The notes beneath the pieces are model-generated. The model did no database searches and was not told where the DNA came from. It was given only the letters and a program-made list of their open reading frames with translations. A stretch of 63,135 nt of DNA, taken from an uncultured Faecalibacterium sp. GTDB lineage: Bacteria > Bacillota > Clostridia > Oscillospirales > Ruminococcaceae. This document shows positions 53,567-61,883 of the stretch, piece by piece. Numbering within the stretch: position 1 is the first letter of the stretch; every line of letters begins with the position of its first letter. Location: contig CAJFNF010000007.1 of assembly GCA_904394215.1 (NCBI GenBank), positions 1-63,135 of the forward strand, read 5' to 3'. Made by a program: the position numbers and the translations under genes.

Positions 53567-54874
53567 ATGCGAGTATGTTTTTATACCCTTGGCTGCAAGG
53601 TGAACCTCAACGAGACCGGCGCCCTGGAACAGCTGTTTGAGCGCAACGGCTTCACGGTGGTGCCCGAGGGCCAGCCCGCCGACGTCTACATCGTCAACAG
53701 CTGCACCGTCACCAACTTTGGGGACCAGAAGAGCCGCAAATGGCTGCGGCAGGCCAAGCGGAACAACCCCGGCGCCGTCACCGTCCTCACCGGCTGCTAT
53801 CCCCAGGCCTTCCCCGAGGCGGCGGCCCGGCTGATGGAGGCCGACCTGGTCTGCGGCAACACCGACCGCCGCGCCATCCTGGACAACGTCCAGAAGCTGC
53901 TGGCGGGCCACGAGCGGATTGTGGCCATCCAGCCCCACGCCCGGGGGGAGGCCTTTGAGGAGATGCCGGTGGACCGGTTCGAGAGCCACACCCGGGCCTT
54001 CATCAAGGTGGAGGACGGCTGCAACCGCCGCTGCGCCTACTGCATCATCCCCAAGGCCCGGGGCCCGGTCCGCAGCCGGGCCGAGGCCAGCGTCCTGGAC
54101 GAGCTGCGCCAGCTGGCCGCCGCCGGCTACCAGGAGGTGGTGCTCAGCGCCATCTCCCTGCCCAGCTACGGCACCGACACCGGCACCAGCCTCTACGAGC
54201 TGATCGAGCACTGCGCCCAGGTGGAGGGGATCCAGCGGATCCGGCTGGGGAGCCTGGACCCCGACATGCTGACCGAGGAGGGGATCCAGCGGCTGGCGGC
54301 GGTGAACAAGCTCTGCCCCCAGTTCCACCTGAGCCTTCAGAGCGGCTGCGACGCCACCCTGCGGCGGATGCGGCGGCCCTACACCGCCGCCCAGTACCTG
54401 GACATCGTCAACCGAATCCGGGCCGCCTACGGGGACCGGCGGGTCAGCTTCACCACCGACTGCATCTGCGGCTTCCCCGGGGAGACCGAAGAGGATTTCG
54501 AGACCAGCTGCGCCTTCCTGGAACAGGTGGGGTTTTTGCGGGTCCATGTGTTCCCCTACTCCCGCCGGGAGGGGACGCCGGCCTTCAGCTTCCCCGACCA
54601 GGTCCACGAGCGGGAAAAGCAGCGCCGCAGCCGGGCCATGCACCTGCGGGCCGAGGCGGTGCGGGAAAAGGTCCTGGCCGGGCTGGAAGGCACCGAGGAC
54701 GAGGTGCTGCTGGAAACCCCCGTGTCGGCCACCGTCTTCACCGGCTACACCCGGCTGTATGTGCCGGTGTCTGTTTCGGCGCCGGGCTGCGCTTCGGGGG
54801 AAATTGTCCGGGTGCGGCTGGGGAAATACGACGGCGCCCGGGTCAGCGCCCAGTTCCTGGGGAAGGTGCGCTGA
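53567..54874 (+). CDS. mtaB: tRNA t6A37 methylthiotransferase MtaB
   Basis: 435 residues. N-terminal UPF0004 domain (YTLGCKVNLNETGALEQLF, NSCTVTNFGDQKSRKWLRQA, LTGCYPQ), radical SAM motif EDGCNRRCAYCIIPKARGP and a C-terminal TRAM-like domain. SLPSYGTDTG replaces the usual TGINLGxYG strand. It adds the methylthio group to t6A at position 37 of ANN-reading tRNAs. ATG 53567 follows AGGAAAGGA. Confidence 0.93.
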   Translation: MRVCFYTLGCKVNLNETGALEQLFERNGFTVVPEGQPADVYIVNSCTVTNFGDQKSRKWLRQAKRNNPGAVTVLTGCYPQAFPEAAARLMEADLVCGNTDRRAILDNVQKLLAGHERIVAIQPHARGEAFEEMPVDRFESHTRAFIKVEDGCNRRCAYCIIPKARGPVRSRAEASVLDELRQLAAAGYQEVVLSAISLPSYGTDTGTSLYELIEHCAQVEGIQRIRLGSLDPDMLTEEGIQRLAAVNKLCPQFHLSLQSGCDATLRRMRRPYTAAQYLDIVNRIRAAYGDRRVSFTTDCICGFPGETEEDFETSCAFLEQVGFLRVHVFPYSRREGTPAFSFPDQVHEREKQRRSRAMHLRAEAVREKVLAGLEGTEDEVLLETPVSATVFTGYTRLYVPVSVSAPGCASGEIVRVRLGKYDGARVSAQFLGKVR

Positions 54875-54924
54875 ACCGGGAAAAATTCTTTGTTATTTTT
54901 TTGACGCTTTTTTGCCTTCTGCCC

Positions 54925-54953
54925 TTTTCAAGCCGGGTAAAATGTGATAAAAT
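54925..54953 (+). promoter_or_regulatory. Promoter of the hydrogenase gene
   Basis: TTTTCA (54925-54930), 17-bp spacer, TAAAAT (54948-54953); 120-nt leader. Confidence 0.45.
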
Positions 54954-55073
54954 AACCTTGTATGAATGGCGCCGGGCAGAGGGGTTTTCTGCACCGCCGC
55001 GCCTGCAAAACCTGCGGCGGGCCCAGGGCCCCCGCACCCCCGGTTTTCTGCAAAAGCAAAGGAGAGTTTTGGA

Positions 55074-56618
55074 ATGAGCTTCAGAGGCATTAATACCACC
55101 GTCATCCAGATCCGGCGGGCGGTATTCACCGAAGTCGCCCGGATGGCCTACGCCAACGTCAAGGGCGAGCAGGCCAACCACATGATGCGCGCCATCCCCT
55201 ATAAGATCATCCCCGGCGAAGAAGGCAAGCTGCGCAAGGACATCTTCCTGGAGCGGGCCATCGTCGAAGAGCGCGTGCGCCTGGCCATCGGCCTGCCCAC
55301 CCGCCGGATGGACGAGCACAACAGCGTGGTGTCGGGCCTGGAGGACGCCAACATTGCGGACAAGTACTACGATCCCCCCCTGGTCAACGTCATCAAGTTC
55401 GCCTGCAACCGCTGCCCCGAAAAGATGGTGAAGGTCTCGGACCTGTGCCAGGGCTGCCTTGCCCACCCCTGTATGGAAGTGTGCCCCAAGGGCGCCATCA
55501 CCTGGGAGTCGGGCCGCTCCACCATTGACCAGGAGAAGTGCATCAAGTGCGGCCGCTGCGTGGACGTCTGCCCCTACCACGCCATCGTCAAGACCGAGCG
55601 CCCCTGCGCTACGGCCTGCGGCATGGGCGCCATCCACTCGGATGCCCTGGGCCGCGCTGAGATCGACTATTCCCGCTGCGTCTCCTGCGGCCAGTGCCTG
55701 GTCAACTGCCCCTTCGGCGCCATCGCCGACAAGGGCCAGATCTATCAGCTGATCCAGAGCTTCAACCGCGGCGACCGGGTCTATGCCCTGGTGGCCCCCG
55801 CCTTTGTCAACCAGTTCCCCGCCCTCAACACCACCGCCAAGCTGCGGGCTGCCCTGGAGCAGCTGGGCTTCTGCGAAGTGGTGGAGGTTGCCATCGGCGC
55901 CGACCTGTGCACGGTGGACGAGGCCCACGACTTCCTGGAGGAAGTGCCGGACAAGCTGAACTTTATGGCCACCTCCTGCTGCCCCGCCTGGAGCATGATG
56001 GCCAAGACCCTCTTCCCCGACATGGCCAAGAACATCTCGATGACCATGACCCCCATGGTCTTTACCGCCCGTATGGTGAAGGCCGCCGACCCCGAAGCCC
56101 GGATGTGCTTCATCGGGCCCTGCGCCGCCAAGAAGCTGGAAGCTTCCCGCCGGCATGTCCGCAGCGATGTGGACTTCGTGCTGACCTTCGAGGAGCTGGC
56201 CGGCATCATGGAGGCCCGGGACATCGACTACTCCACCCTGCCCGAGGATGAGGAAGACCTGCACTACGGCTCTGCCGCAGGCCGCGGCTTTGCCCAGTCG
56301 GGCGGCGTGGCCAAGGCTGTGGCCGACAAGATCCACGAGTGGTACCCCGACAAGGAGGTCAAGATCAGCTCGGCCCAGGGCCTGGCAGACTGCAAGAAGA
56401 TGCTGATGATGGCCAAGGCAGGCAAATTCAACGGCTACCTGCTGGAAGGCATGGGCTGCCCCGGCGGCTGCATCGGCGGCGCCGGCACCATCGCCGACCC
56501 CAACCGCACTGCGGTCCAGCTGAACAAATATGTAGCATCGGCCCCCTTCAAGGACCCCGAAAACAGCGCCTTCATCACCAACATCCACCTGCTGAAGGAC
56601 GACCCCGACCTTGAATAA
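55074..56618 (+). CDS. Monomeric [FeFe] hydrogenase, group B type
   Basis: 514 residues. An N-terminal region with three or four [4Fe-4S]-type Cys clusters (CNRCP, CQGCLAHPCMEVCP, CIKCGRCVDVCP, CVSCGQCLVNCP) precedes the H-cluster domain with P1 TSCCPAWS, P2 IGPCAAKKLEA and P3 EGMGCPGGCIGG. TSCCPAW and GPCAAK in place of MPCxxK mark the group B branch, expected to work with ferredoxin in fermentation. Maturases HydE/F/G are not in the window. AAAGGAG precedes the ATG at 55074. Single-gene unit. Confidence 0.93.
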   Translation: MSFRGINTTVIQIRRAVFTEVARMAYANVKGEQANHMMRAIPYKIIPGEEGKLRKDIFLERAIVEERVRLAIGLPTRRMDEHNSVVSGLEDANIADKYYDPPLVNVIKFACNRCPEKMVKVSDLCQGCLAHPCMEVCPKGAITWESGRSTIDQEKCIKCGRCVDVCPYHAIVKTERPCATACGMGAIHSDALGRAEIDYSRCVSCGQCLVNCPFGAIADKGQIYQLIQSFNRGDRVYALVAPAFVNQFPALNTTAKLRAALEQLGFCEVVEVAIGADLCTVDEAHDFLEEVPDKLNFMATSCCPAWSMMAKTLFPDMAKNISMTMTPMVFTARMVKAADPEARMCFIGPCAAKKLEASRRHVRSDVDFVLTFEELAGIMEARDIDYSTLPEDEEDLHYGSAAGRGFAQSGGVAKAVADKIHEWYPDKEVKISSAQGLADCKKMLMMAKAGKFNGYLLEGMGCPGGCIGGAGTIADPNRTAVQLNKYVASAPFKDPENSAFITNIHLLKDDPDLE

Positions 56619-56650
56619 TCCCGGGTTTTCCCGCTGTGATTTGAACCTGC

Positions 56651-56690
56651 CGCCCTCCCCGGTTTCGCGCCGGGGAGGGCTTTTTGTTTC
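56651..56690 (+). terminator. Terminator of the hydrogenase gene
   Basis: GCCCTCCCCGG (56652-56662) pairs with CCGGGGAGGGC (56670-56680), then TTTTTGTTTC. Confidence 0.9.
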
Positions 56691-56737
56691 TGCTGCGTCG
56701 GTTTTTCGGGGGGATGGGGTCGAAATTTGACGCGCCC

Positions 56738-56766
56738 TTGACATTTCCGGGAAAGGGTGCTATTTT
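56738..56766 (+). promoter_or_regulatory. Promoter of the secreted protein gene
   Basis: TTGACA (56738-56743), 17-bp spacer, TATTTT (56761-56766). Confidence 0.65.
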
Positions 56767-56823
56767 GATAGTGGGGCAGTTTGCACAACCTGCGCTGCCC
56801 CTCAGGAAAGGATGTTGGAACAC

Positions 56824-57324
56824 ATGACCTGTACCCTTTGCCGCAAACGGCTGTGGGCTGCGCTGCTGGCGCTGGCCGCGCTGCTGGCCTGGGCCCTGCC
56901 CGCCGGCGCGGCGGGCGCCGCCTCAGGCGTCACTGCTTCCACGCCCGTCTCTGTCACCTTCTGGGAAGAAGACACCGAGAACCCCTCGGCGGTGAACGAC
57001 GGCGTCGACAGCAGCCGCAGCGCCACCCTGGTCCGTCAGTCCAACGGGACATATACCCTCCAGCTGCCCATTCAGAACGTCTCGACGGTGGTGTTCAACG
57101 GCCACCTGTCGGGCCTGACCATCGGGGACATCTCCTACGACGGCCAGCTGTCCGGCAGCCTGGAGGATGGCACTGCCGTCCTCACCATCAAGAACCTGCC
57201 TTCGTCGGTGCTCACCGGCAGCAGCGTCAGCCGCTCGCTGCTGGTGACCTGCTCCATCGAAATGGATGTGGATCTGCTGGGTGAGACCACCAAGACGGCC
57301 CGGATGTGTGTCGCCGTCCTGTAA
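56824..57324 (+). CDS. Secreted protein, possibly NEAT-like beta-sandwich
   Basis: 166 residues. A signal peptide (RLWAALLALAALLAWALPAG, cleavage after AGA) is followed by one beta-rich domain. VSVTFWEEDTENPSA, then SATLVRQSNGTYTLQLPIQN and VFNGHLSGLTIGDISYDG recall the first strands of NEAT heme-binding domains, but the YxxxY heme motif is not evident and there is no wall anchor. Function unknown. The start is uncertain: ATG 56824 is about 11 bases after AGGAAAGGA; the ATG at 56812 overlaps that site. Confidence 0.6.
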   Translation: MTCTLCRKRLWAALLALAALLAWALPAGAAGAASGVTASTPVSVTFWEEDTENPSAVNDGVDSSRSATLVRQSNGTYTLQLPIQNVSTVVFNGHLSGLTIGDISYDGQLSGSLEDGTAVLTIKNLPSSVLTGSSVSRSLLVTCSIEMDVDLLGETTKTARMCVAVL

Positions 57325-57342
57325 CGGGCTGCGCACATACAT

Positions 57343-57382
57343 AAAAAGGCTGCGGGGCGCTTGCCTGCCGCAGTCTTTTTTT
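57343..57382 (+). terminator. Terminator of the secreted protein gene
   Basis: GGCTGCGG/CCGCAGTC (one G-U) followed by TTTTTTT. Confidence 0.75.
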
Positions 57383-57418
57383 GCCCGGCAGCGCCGGGCC
57401 CCTGTTCATGGCTACGGC

Positions 57419-57622
57419 TCAGAACCGTTCCATCAAATCATTTGCCATCTTGTCAAGGCGGCCCACAGCCTGTTCGGCCCCCTTGGCCATTTTGCGCGCG
57501 GTGCGGCGGACGGCCCGGGGGTCCTGATGGACCGCAGCCATGACGCCCATTGCTCCCACGGCTGCCCCTGCCGCCATACCCAGCAGCAGGCCGGCAGCCG
57601 ATTGTGCCTGATGATCTTTCAT
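57419..57622 (-). CDS. Small YtxH-like protein
   Basis: 67 residues. A glycine/alanine-rich hydrophobic helix (GLLLGMAAGAAVGAMGVMAA) is followed by a basic amphipathic helix (AVRRTARKMAKGAEQAVGRL). This is the layout of YtxH/DUF1490-like small membrane-associated proteins. GGGAGGG precedes the ATG. Function unknown. Divergent from the pyridoxamine kinase gene. Confidence 0.6.
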   Translation of the reverse strand: MKDHQAQSAAGLLLGMAAGAAVGAMGVMAAVHQDPRAVRRTARKMAKGAEQAVGRLDKMANDLMERF

Positions 57623-57737
57623 AGTCAGTGCCCTCCCATGGTATCAGATTGGATCGCAGCCCCCTGCGGGGCGGCCTGTGATAGTTATGCCCCGGCAGAG
57701 CCCTGATATGTATATGTAGAAAAAAGGAGGCTTTCCC

Positions 57738-58571
57738 TTGCCCACTGAACCCAAAAAAGTTCTCTGCATTCATGATCTGTCCGGCGCCGGCCGGTGCAGC
57801 CTTTCGGTGATTATGCCTGTGCTGGCCGTCATGGGGGTCCAGCCCATCGCCCTGCCCACCATGGTCTTGTCCACCCACACCGGGGGCCTGGGGGATCCCG
57901 CCCGGCTGGACTGCCAGGCCTATGGTCGGGCCGCCCTGGCCCACTACCGGGACCTGGGCCTTGTCCCCGACTGCATCTACACCGGCTATCTGGGCAGCGA
58001 GCCCCTGGTGGACCTGGCCGCCGAGGCCTTCCGGCTGTGGCCGGGGGCGTTGAAAATTGTGGACCCGGTGATGGCCGACGGGGGCAAACCCTACAGCGGC
58101 TTCACCCCTGAAATCATCGCCAGGGTGGGGCAGCTGTGCGCTGCCGCCGACCTGATCCTCCCCAACCTCACCGAGGCCCGGCTGCTGCTGGGGGAGGACC
58201 CCGCCTGCCCCGCCGGGGACATCACCCTGGAAGAGGCCCAGGACCTGGCGGGCCGACTCACTTCCATCGCCCGCCGGGTGGTGGTCACCGGCCTGCCCAT
58301 GGGCAAATTTGTGGGCTGCGCCGGCGCCGGGGACGAGCCCTTTGTGGTGCGCCATCTCCACATTGACCGCAGCTTCCCCGGTACCGGGGACATTTTCGGG
58401 GCCATCGTCACCGGTTCCCTGCTGCGGGGCAACGTGCTGAGCGCCGCCGCCGACGCCGCCGCCGGCTTTGTGGCCCAGGCCATCCAGCACACCCCCCGGG
58501 ACGCCGACACCCGGTTCGGCGTCTGGTTCGAGCCTTTGCTGCCCCGTCTGGCCCCCATGGGCGAGCTGTAA
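57738..58571 (+). CDS. Pyridoxamine/pyridoxal kinase
   Basis: 277 residues, ribokinase fold of the PdxY/PdxK type. HDLSGAGRCSLSVIMPVLA begins the protein, IVDPVMADGGKPYSGF holds the Mg/ATP region, and FPGTGDIFGAIVTGSLL the catalytic GTGD. It phosphorylates pyridoxal or pyridoxamine for vitamin B6 salvage. TTG start (57738), seven bases after AAAAGGAGG, with no better ATG in frame. It is 13 bp upstream of trmL and likely shares its transcript with trmL and the degV gene. Confidence 0.9.
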   Translation: MPTEPKKVLCIHDLSGAGRCSLSVIMPVLAVMGVQPIALPTMVLSTHTGGLGDPARLDCQAYGRAALAHYRDLGLVPDCIYTGYLGSEPLVDLAAEAFRLWPGALKIVDPVMADGGKPYSGFTPEIIARVGQLCAAADLILPNLTEARLLLGEDPACPAGDITLEEAQDLAGRLTSIARRVVVTGLPMGKFVGCAGAGDEPFVVRHLHIDRSFPGTGDIFGAIVTGSLLRGNVLSAAADAAAGFVAQAIQHTPRDADTRFGVWFEPLLPRLAPMGEL

Positions 58572-58584
58572 ACTGGAGGAAAAC

Positions 58585-59091
58585 ATGGAACACAAACCCA
58601 CCCTGAACATCGTCCTGGTGGAGCCCCGCATCCCCCAAAACACCGGCAATGTGGCCCGCACCTGCGCCTGCACCGCCTGCCGGCTCCATCTGGTGGGGCC
58701 CATGGGCTTCACCATCGACGATAAAAAATTAAAGCATGCAGGGCTTGACTATTGGCCCATGCTTGATATAACATATTATCAGGGCCTCGATGATTTTTTT
58801 GCAAAGAACAAAGGCCCTTTCTACTACTTTTCGACCAAGGCGCCCCGCCGCTACACCGACGTGTCTTACCCCGACGGGGCGTACCTGGTCTTTGGCCGGG
58901 AGGACAAGGGCTTGCCCGAGTCCCTGCTGGCCGCCAACCAGGACTGGTGCATCCGCCTGCCCATGCGGGAAGGCTGCCGCAGCCTGAATCTCTCCAACAG
59001 CGTAGCAGTGGGCGTCTATGAGGTACTGCGCCAGTGGGACTTTCCCGAACTGCTGGACCACGGCCATCTGCGTGATTACCAATGGAAATGA
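58585..59091 (+). CDS. trmL: tRNA (cytidine(34)-2'-O)-methyltransferase TrmL
   Basis: 168 residues, the usual TrmL length. SPOUT signatures: LNIVLVEPRIPQNTGNVART, LVFGREDKGLPE and IRLPMREGCRSLNLSNSVAV (the knot). It methylates the wobble base of tRNA-Leu isoacceptors using SAM. CTGGAGGAAA precedes the ATG. Confidence 0.94.
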   Translation: MEHKPTLNIVLVEPRIPQNTGNVARTCACTACRLHLVGPMGFTIDDKKLKHAGLDYWPMLDITYYQGLDDFFAKNKGPFYYFSTKAPRRYTDVSYPDGAYLVFGREDKGLPESLLAANQDWCIRLPMREGCRSLNLSNSVAVGVYEVLRQWDFPELLDHGHLRDYQWK

Positions 59092-59099
59092 GGATTACT

Positions 59100-59969
59100 A
59101 TGAACAAAATCGCGATCCTGACCGATTCCTCCTGCGACATTCCCCAGTCGCTGGCTGAAAAATACGGCATCGATATCATGAGCTTCCACATCATGCTGGA
59201 CGGCACCGACTATGTGGAGCGGGTCAGCTGCACCAACGAGGAATTCTACGGCCTGATGCGCCAGGCCAAGGGGGTGCCCTCCACCGCCGCCATCACTCCC
59301 ATCCAGTTCTGTGAGAAGTACTGCGAGTATGTGGACGCCGGCTACACCGACGTGGTCCACATCTCCATCAACCGCACCGGTTCCTCCACCTATGACAACG
59401 CCGTCATGGCCCAGGGGATGCTGCGGGAAGAGCGCCCCGAGCACAAGATGCGGATCCACCTGCTGGACAGCCACACCTATTCCATGGTGTTTGGCTGGTA
59501 CGTCTGCGAGCTGGCCCGGAAACTGCGCAACGGCGCCGAGCTGCGCCACGTCCTCAGCGAGTTTGAGGACCAGATGGCCAAGATGGAAATCATCCTGGGA
59601 CCCTACAGCCTGCGCCAGATGAAGAAGAGCGGCCGCATTTCGGCTGCCGCCGCCTTTGCCGGCGAGCTGCTGGGCCTGCGCCCCATCATCACCCTGATCG
59701 ACGGCAAGACCAATGTGGCCAGCAAGGTCCGCGGGGACGACAAGGTGATCCCCGCCATGGTGGACCTGTGCAAAAAGCGGACCGAAGGTGTGGAAGATTT
59801 TGAATATATGATCGGCCACACCAAGATCAAGCAGGCCGAGGACCTGCGGAAGGCCTGCAAGAAGGCTTTCGGCAAGGAGCCGCTGATCCTCTTTGAGCTG
59901 GGCGGCGCCGTCTCCTCCAACACCGGCCCCGACACGGTGGCCATCGCCTATGTGGGCAAGGCCCGTTAA
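59100..59969 (+). CDS. DegV-family fatty-acid-binding protein
   Basis: 289 residues. ILTDSSCDIPQSLAEKYGID opens the fold; TSAAITPIQF-like (PSTAAITPIQFCEKYCEYVD), SINRTGSSTYDNAV and GRISAAAAFAGELLGLRPII are the DegV/FakB blocks that hold the acyl chain. FakB proteins present fatty acids to FakA; no FakA is in the window. ATG 59100 overlaps the trmL downstream region with TGAGGA as ribosome site. Confidence 0.92.
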   Translation: MNKIAILTDSSCDIPQSLAEKYGIDIMSFHIMLDGTDYVERVSCTNEEFYGLMRQAKGVPSTAAITPIQFCEKYCEYVDAGYTDVVHISINRTGSSTYDNAVMAQGMLREERPEHKMRIHLLDSHTYSMVFGWYVCELARKLRNGAELRHVLSEFEDQMAKMEIILGPYSLRQMKKSGRISAAAAFAGELLGLRPIITLIDGKTNVASKVRGDDKVIPAMVDLCKKRTEGVEDFEYMIGHTKIKQAEDLRKACKKAFGKEPLILFELGGAVSSNTGPDTVAIAYVGKAR

Positions 59970-59996
59970 AGTTAAACTTGGGCGTGTCGAAAATAA

Positions 59997-60057
59997 CACG
60001 CTTTAGGGGGAACCCATTTCTGCGCGCATACGCGACAGAGATGGGTTCCCTGTTTTT
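59997..60057 (+). terminator. Terminator of the pdx-trmL-degV unit
   Basis: GGGAACCCATTTCTG (60008-60022) pairs with CAGAGATGGGTTCCC (60036-60050; near perfect), then TGTTTTT. The CGCTTTAGGGGGAA (60000-60013) at its edge also occurs, inverted, beside repeat copy 1 (4121-4134). Confidence 0.85.
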
Positions 60058-60100
60058 GCGGCAGGTGTCGCAACGCCCTTGCAAAAGACAGACCGCTGTC

Positions 60101-60212
60101 CTCTTGCGCTTAGCCGATTTTTGCTGCGCACCGCGGTGGGTGCTTGCAAAAACCGGAGCGCTGCGCCAGCGGCGGCTCCCTGTTTCGTCCACTGGACGCG
60201 GTCGCCGCCGCT
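60101..60212 (-). repeat. Structured interspersed repeat, copy 3 (inverted)
   Basis: Read on the minus strand: outer stem 1 AGCGGCGG/CCGCCGCT (plus 60205-60212 and 60168-60175) replaces ACACAGC/GCTGTGT of the other copies with pairing kept. Inner stem 1 CGTCC/GGACG (60194-60198 and 60186-60190), outer stem 2 CCGGTTTTTGC/GCAAAAATCGG (60146-60156 and 60114-60124), inner stem 2 GCACC/GGTGC (60139-60143 and 60128-60132). The single-stranded CGAACAGGGAG-type and GGCGCAGCGCT segments are conserved. It lies antisense to both neighbouring genes. Confidence 0.8.
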
Positions 60213-60213
60213 G

Positions 60214-60245
60214 CCCCGGCTGCAAAGCCGGGGTTTTCTTTTGCG
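60214..60245 (+). terminator. Hairpin with U tail beside repeat copy 3
   Basis: CCCCGGCT (60214-60221) pairs with AGCCGGGG (60226-60233), then TTTTCTTTT. Confidence 0.7.
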
Positions 60246-60247
60246 TC

Positions 60248-60276
60248 TTGTTTTCGGCGTCCTGCTGTGCTATACT
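60248..60276 (+). promoter_or_regulatory. Promoter of the preQ1 riboswitch-queT unit
   Basis: TTGTTT (60248-60253), 17-bp spacer, TATACT (60271-60276). Confidence 0.65.
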
Positions 60277-60324
60277 GTGTAGCAGTGTGCCCTGCACACT
60301 CCTTGAAATCCAAATAGCATCAAA

Positions 60325-60416
60325 GAGCAACTTAGGATTTTAGGCTCCCCGGCGTCGTGCCGGGCCAAACCTCCGGGGGCTGGCGGCCCCGGAAGGTCAA
60401 AATCTTTCCGCTGGAG
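60325..60416 (+). ncRNA. PreQ1-III riboswitch
   Basis: GAGCAACTTAGGATTTTAGG, CTCCCCGGC, CCGGGCCAAACC and the terminal GGTCAAAATCTTTCCGCTGG match the class III preQ1 aptamer known from Faecalibacterium, which folds as an HL-out pseudoknot with an extra hairpin. The GGAG at 60413-60416, the ribosome site of queT (ATG 60427), lies in the closing pseudoknot. Binding of preQ1 should thus block translation. Confidence 0.93.
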
Positions 60417-60426
60417 TTATTGTATC

Positions 60427-60966
60427 ATGAACAAGGAAACCTTTACCGTCCGCAAGCTCACCCGCTGCGCCGTGGTGGCAGCCATCTATGTGGCCCTCTG
60501 CCTGGGCCTGGCCCCCTTCTCCTACGGGGCCATCCAGGTCCGCGTGGCCGAGGCTTTGTGCCTGCTGCCTATCTTCGGCCCTGAGTACATCCTGGGCGTG
60601 ACCCTGGGCTGTGCCCTGGCCAACCTGCTGGGTTCCACCATGGTGGATGTGGTGTTCGGCACCCTGGCCACCTTCCTGGCCTGCCTGTGCACCTACGCCG
60701 TCCGCCGCTGGCGGATCGGCGGCCTGGCCATCCCCGCTGCCATCCCCCCGGTGATCTGGAACGCCGTCATCGTGGGCACCGAGATTGCGGTGTTCTTCTC
60801 GGACACTCCGGCGACCCCCGCCCTGATCTTTGCCAACGCCCTGTCGGTGGGCGCCGGTGAGATCATCAGCTGCTGCGTGCTGGGCGTGCTGCTGGTCCGC
60901 CTGATCGAATCCAACCCCCGTCTGGCTGCGGTCTTTACCGACGAAACCCTCCGCCAGCGGGCCTGA
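60427..60966 (+). CDS. queT: Queuosine-precursor ECF transporter S-component QueT
   Basis: 179 residues, five to six helices. RKLTRCAVVAAIYVALCLGL, FSYGAIQVRVAEALCLLPIF, GCALANLLG and PVIWNAVIVGTEIAVFF are the QueT (COG4708) blocks. It imports preQ1 or a related base with the shared ECF module. Translation is governed by the preQ1-III riboswitch upstream. Confidence 0.95.
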   Translation: MNKETFTVRKLTRCAVVAAIYVALCLGLAPFSYGAIQVRVAEALCLLPIFGPEYILGVTLGCALANLLGSTMVDVVFGTLATFLACLCTYAVRRWRIGGLAIPAAIPPVIWNAVIVGTEIAVFFSDTPATPALIFANALSVGAGEIISCCVLGVLLVRLIESNPRLAAVFTDETLRQRA

Positions 60967-60981
60967 GGGAGATTATTTGCG

Positions 60982-61623
60982 ATGAAAGACACCCAGCTGG
61001 TTTTCTGGGACTGGAACGGCACCCTGATGGACGACGTGGACTACTCCTGCGCCTGCCTCAACGGCCTGCTGTCTGCCTTCCACTACCCCCAGCGGTACGG
61101 GGTGGAGGAATACCGCAAGGTGTTCGGCTTCCCCATCCAGTCCTACTACCGCCGGGTGGGCTTCGACTTCGGCCGGGACCCTTTCCCGGTGCTGGCCCAA
61201 CGCTATATGGATCTGTACAACGCCGGGGTGGACCGGTGCCCCCTGACCGACGGGGCCGCCGATACCCTGGATGCCCTGGCCGGCCGGTGTGAGGGCCAGG
61301 TGATTCTGTCGGTGTCCCGCCGGGACTACCTGGTGGACCAGGCCCGGCGCCGGGGGGTGGCCTCCCGATTCAGCGACCTGCTGGGCCTCGACGACATCAA
61401 CGGGGTCAGCAAGGTGGAGCTGGGCCGCAGCTACATCCGGTCCGCCGGGGTGGACCCGGCCCGCTGCGTCATGATCGGGGACACCGACCACGATGCCGAG
61501 ACCGCCCGGGCCATGGGGGTGCGGTGCATCCTCTACACCGGCGGCCACCAGGCCCCCGGCCGGCTCAAAGCCACCGGCTGCCAGACCATCGACCGGCTGG
61601 AAGATGTGGCCGGCCTGCTGTAA
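60982..61623 (+). CDS. HAD-family hydrolase (phosphoglycolate phosphatase-like)
   Basis: 213 residues. Motif I WDWNGTLMDD (first catalytic Asp in DWNGT), motif II VILSVSRRDYL, motif III Lys in VSKVELG and motif IV MIGDTDHDAETARAMG. The DWNGT variant of DxDGT is found in Gph-like subfamilies of Clostridia. Substrate unknown. 15 bp after queT with a GAGGGAG ribosome site, so co-transcribed with it; a link to queuosine salvage is possible but unproven. Confidence 0.85.
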   Translation: MKDTQLVFWDWNGTLMDDVDYSCACLNGLLSAFHYPQRYGVEEYRKVFGFPIQSYYRRVGFDFGRDPFPVLAQRYMDLYNAGVDRCPLTDGAADTLDALAGRCEGQVILSVSRRDYLVDQARRRGVASRFSDLLGLDDINGVSKVELGRSYIRSAGVDPARCVMIGDTDHDAETARAMGVRCILYTGGHQAPGRLKATGCQTIDRLEDVAGLL

Positions 61624-61636
61624 ACAAAACCTTCTG

Positions 61637-61682
61637 CCGCCCTGTCCCCCCTGCCAAAGGGGGCCCGCAGGGCGGTTTTTGC
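61637..61682 (+). terminator. Terminator of the queT-HAD operon
   Basis: CCGCCCTG (61637-61644) pairs with CAGGGCGG (61668-61675 region), then TTTTTG. Confidence 0.8.
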
Positions 61683-61723
61683 GGTCTGTTCACAGAAATT
61701 TTACCGGAAAGCCGGCCAAATGT

Positions 61724-61753
61724 TTGACACCCCTTCCCGCTTTGGTGTATCAT
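61724..61753 (+). promoter_or_regulatory. Promoter of secA with structured leader
   Basis: TTGACA (61724-61729), 18-bp spacer, TATCAT (61748-61753). The leader of about 120 nt contains GTGCCG/CGGCAC (61761-61766/61811-61816) enclosing a GGGG/CCCC hairpin, then a GCCGG/CCGGC hairpin, before the ribosome site. Confidence 0.65.
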
Positions 61754-61883
61754 AGGAGCAGTGCCGTCGGGGGCTGTTTGTCCCCGGGGCCTCTGCTTTC
61801 CCAGGAAAGCCGGCACCGCCGGGCCGTGACCGGCCCCGCGGCCTGCCTTACGATATGCAACACTCCTGTTTTGAGGTGAAACT

